Notes: generated from the letters alone by a model not told the origin. A stretch of 64,000 nucleotides of DNA from Calendula officinalis (GCA_963853835.1 OY970820.1:20267873-20331872), one strand, 5' to 3'; numbered from the stretch's first letter, positions 33,541 through 46,392 are shown. Numbers and translations: made by a program.

Positions 33541-34771
33541 ACATGAAACCTTCCGTTTTGTTTTGAGTCCATAGCTAAATTTTATTTTAATACTAACATT
33601 TGCCAGGGCAAATGCCTGTTCATCGACAGTTGATGAGCAGAAACCAACAGGAATCCTCTTCTCTGCCAAGTTTGCCCCTTATCTCATATTTGAAAGAGAG
33701 AGAAAGTGTGTCAGCTGCTTCTTCAAGCCCCATACCCACAAAATCAAGAGTTGATTTTTTTTCACAACTGCCTCCCTTTCTTTACACGCCTCCCATACCC
33801 ACAAAATAAGGAATTCAAAAGTACAGCACCATGCTTATAATCTTCTCAAATCAACCTGTGATGTTATTTTTTTCTCTTCATTTCGTTCATAACGTAAGCG
33901 TTCTCCATCCTTCACCAGGTACAATTTCGTCTCTAATTTCCATCGGCAACTTGAAATTCCAACCTGCACCATGTTATTGTCTTTGATTTTTTCTTCATTT
34001 GGTTCATTCTGTATGTTTTCAACTACAATAAGCTACATTCATGGCTAAAGTAGAGCTCTTATAGTACTATAGCCCTTTATTCTGTTTTATTTTGCGATCT
34101 TATTGCCAGCATATCGCCCAACACGTTCAGATGGTAATATATTAATATTTACCTTTTGAATCAGTATTTATTTATTTATTTATTTATTATAAATAAATGG
34201 GTCAAAATTGCTTTTACAAATTTCTGAATTGCATATTTTTTTGTGTATAGATGGATTTGTTACAAACAAATCTGTAAAAGGAACATATTTCGAGTGTTCG
34301 GGTGTGAGTGGCATACAATCTAAGTACTAATGACGCAAGAAACTCAAGTGCAACTCATGTGATTACAAAATTGCCGCAAATGGCTAATGAGCGTAAGACA
34401 TCAAATTATAAGGTTGACTTTTTGATTTGCTAATTATGGATCTTAGTTGTTAATATTCTGAAATTTATTATTATAATAATTAAAAAGTGATTCTAACATA
34501 TGAACATCAGAAAAAGAGATTATGCAATGTTTATACAAGATGTATCACAGGGTTCTACATGCAGGGTATGGTCATTGAATTGGATAAAAAAGTGGCTTTA
34601 TTGCTCCCTGGTCACCATCTGTCAATGCCACATAGCCTAAGAATCCGTTCAATTGTATGTAAGATTAGCTTCTTTTTTAATATACAAAAGTTTCAGTTTA
34701 ATGACTATATGGACTAAGTCTTAAAGTTTATTTTTGCATATTAATTAAACTTTCTTATAATATGTTTGTAG

Positions 34772-34880
34772 TGGGGAGAGTATTGAAGTTGCATTGGGAG
34801 CATGCTGTAGAGGTATCAAGATTGGAAAGATTCTTATTCGTAGAGAATGCGATAATGGCCAACAGATTTTGTTTTATAAA
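34772..34880 (+). pseudogene. Uridine kinase-like / UPRT exon fragment
   Basis: Preceded by an acceptor-like TTTGTAG, this 109-bp stretch reads (S)GESIEVALGACCRGIKI then GKILIRRECDNGQQILFYK. It aligns with the C-terminal uracil phosphoribosyltransferase-like domain of plant UKL proteins (GES.E.ALRACCRGIKIGKILI.RE.DNGQQL.Y.K, from memory). Changes such as Cys in REC, and loss of the family sequence after YK, show a degraded fragment. No other exons of the gene are nearby. Confidence 0.7.
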
Positions 34881-36767
34881 ATGATTTTGAAGTTCTCATG
34901 CTTTAAATGTAGGTTTTTAATTTACTGATAAAACAGAAGCATATGTTGTAACTTATTATGCAGTTAATATATGAAAAAAGACACAACTCATATGTATCAA
35001 GTGTTTGATGAAATGACTCAATGAATAGAACTCACTATCTCTCTGTAATACAATTGGCAAAAAACTTGATTCATTGGTCAATCGAAGATTACAAACAAAA
35101 TCTGTTGATAAATAAATATTAATTATTATTTGAGTAATACTTAACATTTTTATATTTATATTTAGAAAAATCATTATCGACTTTGTGTAATGATGTTTGC
35201 AATCATTTTTCTTCAGGTAGCCCGCAACAAGAAGCTTCTTTCTGTTCCAGGACTTCTTTATGCAATCAAATGACTACCTAAACTTCATCATGCAGGATTG
35301 CTGGCACTTTTGATATAGGTATGTTTATCAACTTTTTTTTTTTTTTTTGATATAGGTATGTTAGTTGTTGTCAACTTTATAATAGATAAATGTGAATTTA
35401 TGTCAACTTTATAAATGGAATTGGTTAGTAAATTGCTGTCAACCTTTTTATAAATGAATGTTAATTGCTCTCAACTTTATATGTTGTCAGATTTATCAAT
35501 TTATAGATGAATGTTTACCTACTAGCAAGTCAAATTCATACATTGTCAAAGTCATATTAAAAAGTCAAATTCAGGTTAATAGAAACTTTATAAACTGAGA
35601 ACAGTAAATTTATTCATCAACTTTTTCAGAAACATTTTAATATGAAAATGGATTGATTGTGCTTACCGTATATGGGACTATTTCGACCCATTTACCTAAA
35701 AATGGGCCACTTTTCGTTGTATTTGGCTTCAATTATAAAAAAGCTCAAAACGAAAAATGGATTTTTTGAGTTAGACACTGTGTTTGTTTTTAAAATCTAT
35801 TGTTTCTGAAGATATAGAACCGGAATTTAGGTTAATTGCATATTTGAACCGGAATTAAGTTAAAAGGAAAATAGTGAAAAATGCCAACCGGGTCAAATTG
35901 TAGGTTAAAAATGTTGAAAGTCAAATGGGTCAGCCTGAGTTAGCTAAGTCCGAGTTATACATTTGTATTTGCTTTTTACTCTAGATCATAACTTATTTAA
36001 AGTAATTTTCGTTAATGCATAAAGATTTGAATGTTGAAGTTGACGATTAATCATTTTCTGTCAAATTTAGGTTAATTGCAGGGTGATCTTGGTTAATTAC
36101 ATATTTGACATTTTAGGTTAAACTAGGTTAATTGTATATTTGAATCGCAATTTAGGTTAAAAGCAAAATGGTCAAAAAGGTCAAACGGGGCTAAAGGTCA
36201 AAGGAAACCACACTTAAATAATCCTTAGCAGTAGACCAGTAGTTTCCAACCAAACATTAAAAGGTTTAGAGCAAAAATAAAGAAATAGAAAGAATTAAAT
36301 TAAATTAAAATATTACAAAATGACAAATGCAAGGAAAAATGATGTAGGTAACTGAATGAAATTAGGCATATCACCTAGAATTTTGTTATTTTTTTTACTA
36401 TATGAGTTCCTCATCAGTTTTCAGATTCTTCAAGCTTAGCTTCTGGGTGTAGGGGTGAGCGCGGTGCAGAAACCGAACTGAAACGAAACGAAACCGGTAA
36501 AACCGAAACCGAAAACGTTGATTATAGTGAAACTAAAATTTTCTTTTACCTCCAGCCCGTTAGATATAAATGGGCCGTGTTTGGTATTCATTTATTATAG
36601 TGAATATTTGATAAATTTAAATTAAAAAATTAGACTCAGAATAAGTGTGATACTATGGATCTAATAATAGGGAAATGTTCATATTTTGTACGCTAAATAC
36701 TATGGATCTAAAAATGTTATTTGCATCTAATTTTTTTTAACATTTTCCTATCTAATACTTCTGTAGA

Positions 36768-36806
36768 TAAACACCCCGCCGCGAAGCGCGGGCACAAAAA
36801 CCTCGT
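36768..36806 (+). mobile_element. Decayed Helitron-like 3' end
   Basis: A CCCGCCGCG-AAG-CGCGGG hairpin is followed by CACAAAAACCTCGTATT, where an intact Helitron would end in CTAGT. Probably an eroded terminus of the type at 26273. Confidence 0.35.
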
Positions 36807-36944
36807 ATTTAAAATTACCTGCCAATGTGAACTTCGCTTCAAACTGTTGGTTTGTATCATGCTTTCGGTTAGAGAGATACTGTTTGTTTGCTTCGCTTGA
36901 CCAAAGTGATTGGAAGACACAAAGGGTATTTTAATAGGATATAA

Positions 36945-37170
36945 ACCAATTGATCTAGATCAATTGATCACTAATGATAACCTTAGGGTTTTCCTTCAAA
37001 AGGTCTTGGGTTCAAGTATTGTTGGAGGTAAAACTTGGAGATTAAAAGGTGGTGGAGTTTATTCCCCATATGTGGAGGATTCGAGGTAAGACATACTGCC
37101 CCTTGTGGATGTCACTGTCTAGGCTCGAACCACTAATCTACTAACTTTCCGTTCAAAAAAAGAAAAGAAA
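36945..37170 (+). mobile_element. SINE, family B, copy 2
   Basis: 226 bp, flanked by identical AGGATATAA at 36936-36944 and 37171-37179, ending in an A-rich tail. It carries GGTCTTGGGTTCAAGTATTG (box B-like) and TTTATTCCCCATATGTGGAG, and matches the copy at 12470-12695 along its length. Confidence 0.85.
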
Positions 37171-37179
37171 AGGATATAA

Positions 37180-37866
37180 GTATTTTATATGTATATATTT
37201 TATAAATAACGAGACTAAAAAGACTGAAGAAAATAAGTATTGTTGGCATGTGTGTTAGTTGAAGTGTTAGTTGACGTGACACTAGTGTGGTAAAAATTGA
37301 AAGTGTCAGTTGGTGTCATGGTTGACATATGTGTGATATTGATGTGGCAAAAAAACTCTTTAATACAAAACTTTTTTTCTAAATGAAGAGAAAAGAAGAT
37401 AAAAGAATGAGAAATGATATCTAGTCCTACTAATAATCCTACCAATTTGATAAGATGACATGTGTATGCTACTAATTTTTTCTTTTAATATTATTACTTG
37501 ATTTTGGCACATGTCTTCATATAATGAATATGACTATAAATATATCATTTGGATACTCAAAGAATATTTTAGCAAAATTTCTTTCATAACTTTCCTTCAA
37601 AAATAGAAAATTTAGAGAAAAATACATATGAATTATTTAAAAAAAATTCAATTACCGAATTAATCTTAATCTACCCTAATTAATATATATACTAAGAATA
37701 AAATTATAAATTTGATCATATCTAATGAAAATATCAAATGAGAAAGAAAAAGAAAAGGGAAATAACCCTGAAATCACACTACTTACGACGGAGTTCAAAG
37801 TCAAACCCAAAATCCTTTGGTACATAAATCCTCCGGGAGTGACGATATCCAGAAAGTGAAGTGAAG
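37180..37866 (+). other. CNX1 upstream region
   Basis: AT-rich DNA without another gene. The CNX1 promoter and short 5' UTR must lie here; no decisive TATA or regulatory motif was picked out. Confidence 0.4.
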
Positions 37867-40800
37867 ATGATTTCAGCAGAAGAAGCTCTGAGGATAGTAT
37901 TGGATGTATCTAAGCGCTTGCCGCCGGTGACGGTCGCCATTGACGATGCTCTTGGCAAGGTTTTGGCTCAGGACATTCGAGCTCCTGATCCTCTTCCACC
38001 ATATCCTGCTTCCGTTAAGGTCCTCTCTCTAGCACACGAATCATGCCAATCACGTAGTGGAATTCGAATGCTAATTCCAGTGTTTGGGCGGTGGTTGCTA
38101 TTGTTGATTTGAACCCCATAGAGGGTTCTTTTCAGCTGATAATAATGTTGTTTTGAATGCTAATTCATGGCTGATATATACATTTTATTTGCAGGACGGA
38201 TATGCTGTAATTGCTGCAGATGGTCCTGGTGAATACCCTATTATTACAGAGTCAAGAGCAGGGAATGATGGTCTTGGTGTGACAGTAACTCCTGGAACTC
38301 TTGCATATGTCACAACTGGAGGTAACCTTTCATATCTTTATGAAATTCATCCATGTTAAGAACTTTACCAACTCAATAAATCGGATTTATTTATTGCTCT
38401 CTTAGGACCAATACCTGATGGAGTTGATGCAGTTGTGCAAGTTGAGGATACTGAACTAGTAGAAACTGCTTCATCTGGACCAAAACGAGTAAAGGTTTTG
38501 GTTAAAACAAAAACGGGAGTTGATATTCGTCCTGTGGTAATTAATTGTTCATTTTCGCAACTCTAAATGTGTATTGAAATCTGTTATACTTTCAAAGAGT
38601 TACAGTTGATATAATAAAAGGTGTTTTCAAAATACAACTACAATTGAACATGTTTTCTAATTTTTTAATCAGGATTATTAAACAACATTATCTAAATTAT
38701 TACGTGTTTTCAAAAGTTACAATTTTCTTCTAGGGAATGAAAACTCCTCACATTTTCTAGAAACAGAAACGTGATAATAGAAAAAAAAATTCGCAACTAA
38801 ACACAACCTTAAACTCAGTTGGAACAACGGGTTTAACTTCTGGATTATTAGTCATGATTCTGGATAAATACCACAAGATCTCTGTTGTTGTGTATAAAAT
38901 TGGTTAAAAACATTTTATTACAGGGATGTGACATAAAGAAAGATGATGTAGTACTGAGAGCTGGAGAAGTAGTGAATGCTGCAGCAATTGGGCTTCTTGC
39001 TACAGTTGGTGTTTTGACAGTTGAGGTATTTGTGCAGATTGTTTACTATCCTACGTGGCATGGCATGATGTCCAGGTGGCTGATTGCTATTGGCCAATTT
39101 TATGACACAGGTGTATCCTACTCCAACTATCGCTGTACTTTCCACAGGAGATGAGTTGGTGGACCCCACATGCAAGTCTCTAAGTCGTGGCCAGGTACTG
39201 CATCACTTTAATCTGCATTAATTTCCTAAATCATCTTAACAGCTTTCCTATTTTAGATTAGGGACTCTAATAGGGCGATGATTATTGCTGCTGCAATACA
39301 AGAAAAATGTAAAATTATTGATCTTGGTATTGCTGGTGATGATGAAGATGAAATCAAGACAGTTTTGGATAAAGCACTGAAAGCTGACATTGATATTCTT
39401 TTGACTTCTGGAGGTGTTTCTATGGGAGATAGAGATTTTGTCAAGCCATTTCTTCAAAATAGAGGCAAAATGCATTTTGATAAGGTTTCCTCTATGCCAG
39501 CTGTTTTACCCTTCTAGAGTAAATTACAGTTATCATCCCTGTGTTTATCCATTTTTGCAGGTTTTGTCCCTCTGAACTTTTTTCTTTTTATCATTTTTCG
39601 TCCCTGTGGTCCCTTTTTTGCAGGTTTCTGAGCCGTTAATCTTAGCATACCAGTAGTCAGCGACAATTATAATAATAATGTAAAAAATCTAACTTACAAG
39701 ATAATATTTTTAACGTATACGGTCAACAAAAGCAATAATTTACAAACCCTGGGGACTAAAGGTGTGGTTTTTGAAAGGGTAAAACAGTCATTTAGAAAGG
39801 TTTAACTGCTTGCCTGGTTAAGTTAACGGCCCAGTGACGAAACTTGCAAAAAAAAAAGGGACCACATGGACAAAAAAATGCTACAAAATGTTGGGAGGGA
39901 TGAAACCTGCAAAAATGAAAATCCACAGGGAAGGAAACTGTAATCCACTCTATTTATTATTTAGCTAATTTCTGAAATGAAAAATCAACTGAAAACTTAT
40001 GAAAGCTCTCATCTTTTATCATTATTCAATTTTCTTATTTGATGCAGATTAGTATGAGGCCTGGAAAACCTCTTACATTTGCAGAAATCACAACTGAATC
40101 ATCAGAAAAAGTGAAAAAGATTATTGCATTTGGGTTACCTGGTAATCCAGTTAGCTGTTTGGTTTGTTTCAACGTTTTTGTTATTCCATCAGTCCGTAAT
40201 CTTTCTGGATGGACAAAACCACATCTTCCAAGGTAACTACTTTATTTCATTTCATATCACATTTTTGGTAACACTATATGAAAATTTACAGAGCAAATTA
40301 CTTGGAAGGTCCCTGTGTATACCACTTATTACAACCTCAGTCCCTTAAGTTTGTTTATTACACTAAATGATAATTTATGTTGCTTGTTGCAGAGTCCATG
40401 CTTACCTTAAACAGCCCATTAAAACAGATTCAGCCCGCAAAGAGTTTCATCGGGCCATTATCAGATGGGAGAATAATGTCGGATCGGGCTTTCCAGGGTA
40501 TATTTTATGGAATATTGCATTTTAATATGTAATTAAATAATTAGAAGATAACTGACATGTTATTTTTACAGATTTGTGGCTGAGAGTACAGGACATCAAA
40601 TGAGTAGTCGACTTTTAAGCATGAAGTCAGCAAATGCATTATTAGAATTACCACCTTTAGGAAAAGAACTACCTTCTGGAACTCAAGTACCAGCAATATT
40701 AATTTCTGATATATTAGGGTTTGACAATTTATTATCATCAAATTTAGAAAATACTGTTAACATTTCAATGAAAGCAAGTACTGATACTGATACACCTACA

Positions 40801-41850
40801 TATAAAGTTGCTATCCTTACTGTGAGTGATACAGTTGCATCAGGGGCTGGACCTGATCGAAGGTACACTTGTTTTCTTAATTTTTAAAAATATGTTAATT
40901 TCTAGGATAAGCAAAAAAGTTGAAGGGTTAAAACTGCAAATGAGTGGAAGTTTGAGGATTTTAAAAATATGTTAATTTTATAAAATGGCAGTGGTCCAAG
41001 AGCAGTTACTGTGGTGGAATCTTGTTCTGATAAATTAGGTGGAGCAATGGTGGCTGCAACTGCTGTGGTTGCTGATGAGGTACAAAATATCAGGGAGATA
41101 TTAGAGAGATGGAGTGATGTAGACAAAATGGATTTGATTTTAACACTTGGTAAGTTTTTTTTACTAATAATATCATTAAAAAAAGATTATTTTTTTGTTT
41201 ATATTATTTTTTTAATTTTTAATTATAGGTGGTACTGGGTTCACCCCGAGGGATGTTACACCTGAAGCAACAAAAGGTGTAATAGAAAAGGAAACCCCTG
41301 GACTTTTACATGTCATGATGCAACAGAGCTTGAAGGTGTTTTGATTTTGGACTTAAAAATTGATTCGGTTAAGAAATTGCATTAACTGTTTGTTTATAAA
41401 TAATAATTAATCAGGTTACACAATTTGCAATGCTTTCGCGTGCTGCAGCAGGTATACGTGGATCAACACTGGTAAGGGCTCCTTAGTGCAACTATATTAC
41501 TAGTCAACCAAACTCTAGGGCAAAACTGTTGCCAAAAACTGTTTAAGGGTTTAAAATGCCAAATTAGTGAAAGTTTAAAGATTAAAACATAATTAACATG
41601 ATGACTAACCTTTTATTGGTATATTTAGATCATCAATATGCCAGGAAATCCAAATGCAGTTGGTGAGTGTATGGAGGCTTTACTTCCTGCATTAAAGCAT
41701 GCTTTGAAACAGATAAAAGGGGATAAACGAGAAAAACATCCACGACATGTTCCTCACGCACAAGCAGATCCTAAAGATGTATGGGAAACTAGTTATAAAG
41801 TTGCTCAAAATGATAACAAAGGACCTCGTACTTCGTGTGATTGCAAGTAA
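37867..41850 (+). CDS. CNX1: CNX1 molybdenum cofactor synthase (MoeA-MogA fusion), complete, 13 exons, 649 aa
   Basis: CNX1 completes molybdenum cofactor: the C-terminal G domain adenylylates molybdopterin and the N-terminal E domain inserts molybdate. Exons: 37867-38019, 38195-38321, 38406-38536, 38924-39025, 39111-39194, 39257-39484, 40048-40232, 40393-40497, 40572-40862, 40992-41149, 41229-41335, 41415-41471, 41629-41850; total 1950 nt. The E domain shows APDPLPPYPASVKDGYAV, TGDELVDP, LTSGGVSMGDRDFVKP and GLPGNPVSCLVCF. A low-conservation linker (about 420-448) leads into the G domain: YKVAILTVSD (449), [20 protein letters not shown] and IINMPGNPNAVGECMEALLP. The start MISAEEALR lacks the Gly-rich leader of Arabidopsis CNX1; no in-frame upstream ATG was used. 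Intron 6 contains a MITE. Confidence 0.97.
39516..39951. mobile_element. MITE in CNX1 intron 6
   Basis: AGAGTAAATTACAGTTATCA at the left end is mirrored by ...AACTGTAATCCACTCT at the right; inside, ATTTTTGCAGGTTT and GTCCCTC are mirrored by AAACCTGCAAAAAT and GAGGGA. TIRs are about 60 bp. Related to the MITEs at 58064-58316 and 61236-61612. Confidence 0.75.
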
Positions 41851-44203
41851 ACTTTTTTATTACTGTCTAAAAATAAAATAAAATAAAATGAAATGAAATG
41901 AAGAATAATAGAGGATGTTAAACGTATAATGAAATAAATTATAATTTAGTAAAATGGGTGCATAAATATGTGGACAGTGAACGAAACTGTTTTGCTTGTT
42001 AAAAGTGTACTAAAGAATGCGAGCCAATGATTTTAGCGGTGCTTTTCCTTTTTATATATGTTACAAGTCATTCGTTTTGATATATTTTAGTGTCGTTTTT
42101 TACATTATACTGGTGCGTTGTGTGTTTAAAATGTTATTACAAGCGTAAAAAGTTTGTACTTACGAAAAGGAAATTCTAAGAGCTTGGTTATTAGTTGATG
42201 TATAAGTTTCTTATACATATCTTTAACATCTTAATGATAATTTGTTATCATTTTCCTATATGCGTTAATAGTAAATGTGGTGATTCACAACGGACCACAA
42301 ATCATATAAATGAGGTGGAACACATTCATAGTCATCAAACATATTATTTACACTTGCTCATATTTTGCTTCACTGCTTAGCAATACCAAGCCAGTGAATT
42401 ACGTCAACGTCTTTGACTTTAACGTTGCCATGTCCTGGGGATTTGTTTGATTTTGTTAGTTAGTTATAGCAGTTGGTTATGGTTAGAGAAGTAGTTAAGA
42501 GAGCTTGTGTCGGTATATAGAATACAAGTTATGTGTCATTCTGTTATGAAGAAACAAATTCATAGAAAAAATTGAATAAGTCCTCTCTTTTCTCCTAGGT
42601 TAGGATATTTCTTCTCTTGGAAGAAAAAGAATAGATGCCCCAAAGTAATAATGGATGAGGTACTTTAGAAGAATCTTAGTGGATAACTATGAAATCGAAC
42701 ATAGCCCATTTTGACTTTTCAACCCTACTTTTTGTTGCCGAATATCTAAATTCTTAGAGGGTGCCGTCGGTTGGCTACTACTGACTAGTGTTAGTTTAAC
42801 GACACCGTGAGCATGACCCATTAGGTTGATCGCGTCGGTTGATTGCTTCGGTTTGGATATATATAAAGAGACAAGGGAGAGAGTAATTTTTTAGGGTATT
42901 GATATTTTGTTTATGTATTTTATGTATAAACTATTAAGTGTAATAATATTATGAATATGTCTATTGAGTGTCAGTTGGAGTGTTAGCTGACGTAAAATTA
43001 ATTTAACAAGACTAAAGTATCAATATGCATCACGGTTAAGAGTGATCTTAATAACATATTCAAAATCAATTCTAAGATTAGAGAGTGGAAAATCATGTTC
43101 TAAGACCAAATCAAATCAAAATATACATAAAACATACATGTTTGTCGGGCCATTCACTTCAGACTTCGTGAAGGTAAAATCTTTTAGATGATAGTATTAG
43201 GTTAGTTTTTCCAAACCTGTTTGTGAGCTTAGGATCCATTAGAGTTTCGATGCTACCATTATAAGTTATAAATGATTAATAATAGTTATAGCTCACGTGG
43301 TATTCTATTATTCAACAAAATCTTGGTACTCAATTATTACACATCTATAATCTTACAATCGATTATATTTACTTATAAGCCTTCTTTAAACTTTAAATAC
43401 TTTTTCACACCTAATTTTCTAGAGAAATGATATAGTAGCCTAAAATTAACTTGATGCTACATGATATACAATTATTAGTTTGTGATTAAATGGATCATAT
43501 GATTCACTTCTAAAATGCATGCCAATTGACATTTTTTAGACCACCATATCATTTTTTTTAATACTTCTGACAGTCAAACTTCTGTTTAACACTTTCTTTA
43601 GTTTAATAATATGCCATCTTAACAAATTCTCCAACCAAAATTTTTGTAGCTAAAGAATGAGTTTTGTTAGTGCATAGATATAAATACATAGCATATATAT
43701 TCATTAGGTTAGAGGTGGCACTTTAAGCATATATGTGAGTGATACTTTGAGAAATGGAATTGACTTTTACATCATAATAATTTATTCACACATCATAATA
43801 TATGTTTTAAACTTTTAATATACTTGTATAATCTACATTAAAATTTATAAAATATAATGAAGGAAGCTGTTTTTGTGGTGTTAAGAAATGCTAAGAATAA
43901 TGCATTAATTAAATGTAATTTTCGAATGTTAATTGTCCCACCATTATATAAACATGTGGACTTAATTAAGAATAGGACTTGTGAAGGGCAAGTGTCCATA
44001 TTCCCAATCTTTATTTGTTCTCCCTTTGTGAAATTGTTGGTGGTATCGGATGCCTTCTAACATTCCAAAAGCATTATTTGAAAGATTATTATAAAAAAAT
44101 ATATTTTATAATTTAGTAACATCAAAACATATTTTGTCATCATTCGTCACTTTAATTAACTCAAATCATGCCGATCGACTTTTAATCTACACCTTGAGAC
44201 CCC
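41851..44203. other. Interval between CNX1 and the first DUF761-type gene
   Basis: CNX1 3' UTR at the left. At about 42455-42640 a TGTTAGTTAGTTATAGCAG start, a GGTATATAGAATAC TATA-like element and an R-like stretch ending in TTCTCC resemble a short Copia/TRIM LTR, but no partner LTR or target duplication was found. Otherwise no gene recognised. Confidence 0.35.
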
Positions 44204-44210
44204 TATATAA
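44204..44210 (+). promoter_or_regulatory. TATA box of the first DUF761-type paralogue
   Basis: TATATAA in the context GAGACCCCTATATAATCAAC. The same block (GAGATCCCTATATAATTAAC) precedes the second paralogue, showing that the core promoter was duplicated with the gene. Confidence 0.6.
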
Positions 44211-44320
44211 TCAACACATTCATCCTTTCACTCCTATTCACATATTCAATTTATTCTTTCAAATTTCATAACTCATAAACCATCTTTCTCTTCATAAACA
44301 TACATCCACGCACACATTTA

Positions 44321-44359
44321 ATGAAAAAATGGAGCAAATTCAAAAGAAAAGAAGTGTAA
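44321..44359 (+). other. Short upstream ORF overlapping the start of paralogue 1
   Basis: ATG 44321 opens a 12-codon frame ending at TAA 44357-44359. It overlaps the main ATG at 44329 in a different frame, so scanning ribosomes would meet it first. It may lower translation of the main frame. Confidence 0.4.
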
Positions 44360-44742
44360 GTAAACTATCGATAAGAACGTGTGTTACACGATTAATGCAT
44401 TTGGTGCTACCCGTTTTTGTGTTTTCGCTCTTTTTTACCGCCTATTACTACTCGTTCTTTTCGAACTTCGCAAATCTTACATACCTTATTAAGTTACTAG
44501 TGGCACATGGGATTGACAAAACGTACGTATTTGTGATTTGCAATGGGATATTAGTGGTGCTAGTGAAGACATCTGGTTCCTTAGTTTCTCAATCAAGATT
44601 TGATCTAAAGGACCACATATACATCAAGAGCATACATGAGGCCTTGCAAACCAAATATGAGGATGAGCAAGAGGAAGTTGAGAAATTAGAAATTAGGGTG
44701 GATAGAGTTGAGCAAGATACAAAAGTTATAATTGGAGAATGA
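44329..44742 (+). CDS. Small membrane protein of the DUF4408/DUF761 type, paralogue 1 (C-terminus frame-broken)
   Basis: 137 aa, no introns. Two hydrophobic segments, about residues 25-50 and 63-80, flank a loop; the second, YVFVICNGILVVLVKTSG, and the following SLVSQSRFDL are shared with the gene at 48611. The frame stops at TGA 44740-44742. Immediately afterwards, in another frame, comes DELNKKFDELSWKMKEEIW, which matches the in-frame C-terminal motif of paralogue 2 (EELNKKFDEFIRKNKEEFW), the DUF761-like signature. Paralogue 1 therefore seems to have lost its C-terminal motif through a one- or two-base indel. Such proteins are plant-specific with poorly known function, so no role is proposed. 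Confidence 0.7.
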   Translation: MEQIQKKRSVSKLSIRTCVTRLMHLVLPVFVFSLFFTAYYYSFFSNFANLTYLIKLLVAHGIDKTYVFVICNGILVVLVKTSGSLVSQSRFDLKDHIYIKSIHEALQTKYEDEQEEVEKLEIRVDRVEQDTKVIIGE

Positions 44743-44818
44743 GAGATAGAGATGAATTAAACAAGAAATTTGATGAGTTATCATGGAAGATGAAGGAAGA
44801 AATTTGGCGTGGTGCTAA
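44743..44818 (+). pseudogene. Out-of-frame C-terminal tail of paralogue 1
   Basis: The frame beginning with ATG 44739 overlaps the stop of the upstream ORF as ATGA. It encodes DELNKKFDELSWKMKEEIW plus a few residues homologous to the end of paralogue 2. It is unlikely to be translated separately. Confidence 0.55.
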
Positions 44819-46392
44819 ACTTGTAAATTGTAATGCTTCCTTAATATTAAACACATACTTCCTCCGTCGTCACATAAAGTGTTTTTTTTTAAGAAAGTGT
44901 AATCATTACATTGTTCATCAATAAAATTTCATATTAGTCAACTTATAAATGAATTGATTCATTATTTGGAAGTGGACACTTAACATGGGACCAAAGCAAG
45001 AAGTATGTATTAAATTTCTGTGTCGATGTATCATCTTCTTTTTCTGTATACCTTGAGCTTGCTCTAGCATGTTAATAATTAAATGAGGTAGTTTTAATCT
45101 ATTTACTTAAAAAGGGGTAATTTTTACATCATATCTTTTAATCCATGTACCACAATAATTGTTTTATATGCTTGTACATTTTGCAGGAATACTTATACAG
45201 TGTGGTGGATGCATGAAAAAGTGTGGTAAGAAAATTAATTCTCTTAAATAGGCAACTTTACATCAAACATGCCAATTGAGCAAATTTTTTAAAAACGTTT
45301 AAAAAATGTAATGCATCCGATAAAAGTCCGAAAACAATACTGTCATTTAAACTTACTACAAGCTATAGAAAGAATGTCAAACCAAGAAACGAACCAATTA
45401 CAACCAAAATGAACCGCATCTTAAGTTAGGAAAACTCGAGCAAATAAACAAGGCCATCCGAATGAACGCCATGCCCAACCTAACTTGAAGCCCATAACCA
45501 TCTAAAAAGGAGTAAACATCAATAACTAAACATTGTATAGTTTTATGATGAAATATAAGCTCAACCTTCTTTCCTTCTTCATGTGTCTGGTTTGTCAACA
45601 TAAACTTCTTCCTCATACATGAATTCCTGTTCAATTTCTTTAACATCTGCCTTATCACCTTATTTGTCACCAGCTTTCTTAGGCGAAGTAACTTTCTTTT
45701 CTTTTATGGTTTTGGGTTTTATAGTGGGTGAAACAAGTAGTTGTGGTTTGAATTTACCATGTTTAAGGACATGTAGAGAGAAATAGTTGCATAACATTGA
45801 GAAAACTTGAAAATGATTTTTCTAGAGACCAATTCATCATCTAAGGTAGGAACATTTTATTTGGAATCGAAATTGAGAGAAGTAATTTTATCATTCATTT
45901 GAGAATTAAGCAAATCAACAATTATTGATTAATTGAATCCCTTGTTGGTTTTAAAGTACCATATATTGTTCATACTCGAACAACATTCTGTTATGTTATG
46001 TTATTTTGTTTTTAGTGAGTAGCTGTGATCTTTACAATATATACTTAAAATTCCATCTTCAATGTCACTTCATTTTTAGTGTTTTAGTACAATTTGTATT
46101 ATTCATTATCTTCTTAAGCTTAAGTGTCTTGACAATTTCAGAGATCGGCATAAGGAATGGTGCTTCAGGTCATTGATTGTCTTCAAGATTCAATTTGTCA
46201 TTTATCAAACACAAACGGAACATGCTACTATAATTTGAACTGTTGATCACACACTAATTACGCACATGTAATGCAATAGTTAGGTTTTACGTGTTTAAAC
46301 TGAGTAGTGAGATGATTGAGGTGACACTAAGATAAATATCTTCAATGTCTAGTCATCTAGCTTCCTCAACATCTTACACAATATGAAACTTA
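44819..46392. other. Gene-free interval between the paralogues, left part
   Basis: A Stowaway-like CTTCCTCCGTCGTCACATAA fragment lies at about 44860. At about 45595-45730 the minus strand encodes a Lys-rich stretch (TIKEKKVTSPKKAGDK, stop, GDKADVKEIEQEFMYEEEVY) interrupted by a stop: a probable relic of an unidentified gene. Confidence 0.35.

Larger units (their letters stand above)
33541..36944. other. Gene-poor interval with broken gene pieces
   Basis: Includes the UKL/UPRT-like fragment at 34772-34880 and several open patches I do not recognise (33600-33809, 34487-34717, about 35218-35275). Around 35660-36200 it is filled with dispersed-repeat words (GGTCAAATGGGTC, TTTAGGTTAATTGCATATTTGA). 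Near 36455 a GGGGTGAGCGCGGTGCAG...GAAACCGAAACC stretch resembles hAT-type subterminal sequence. Confidence 0.4.
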
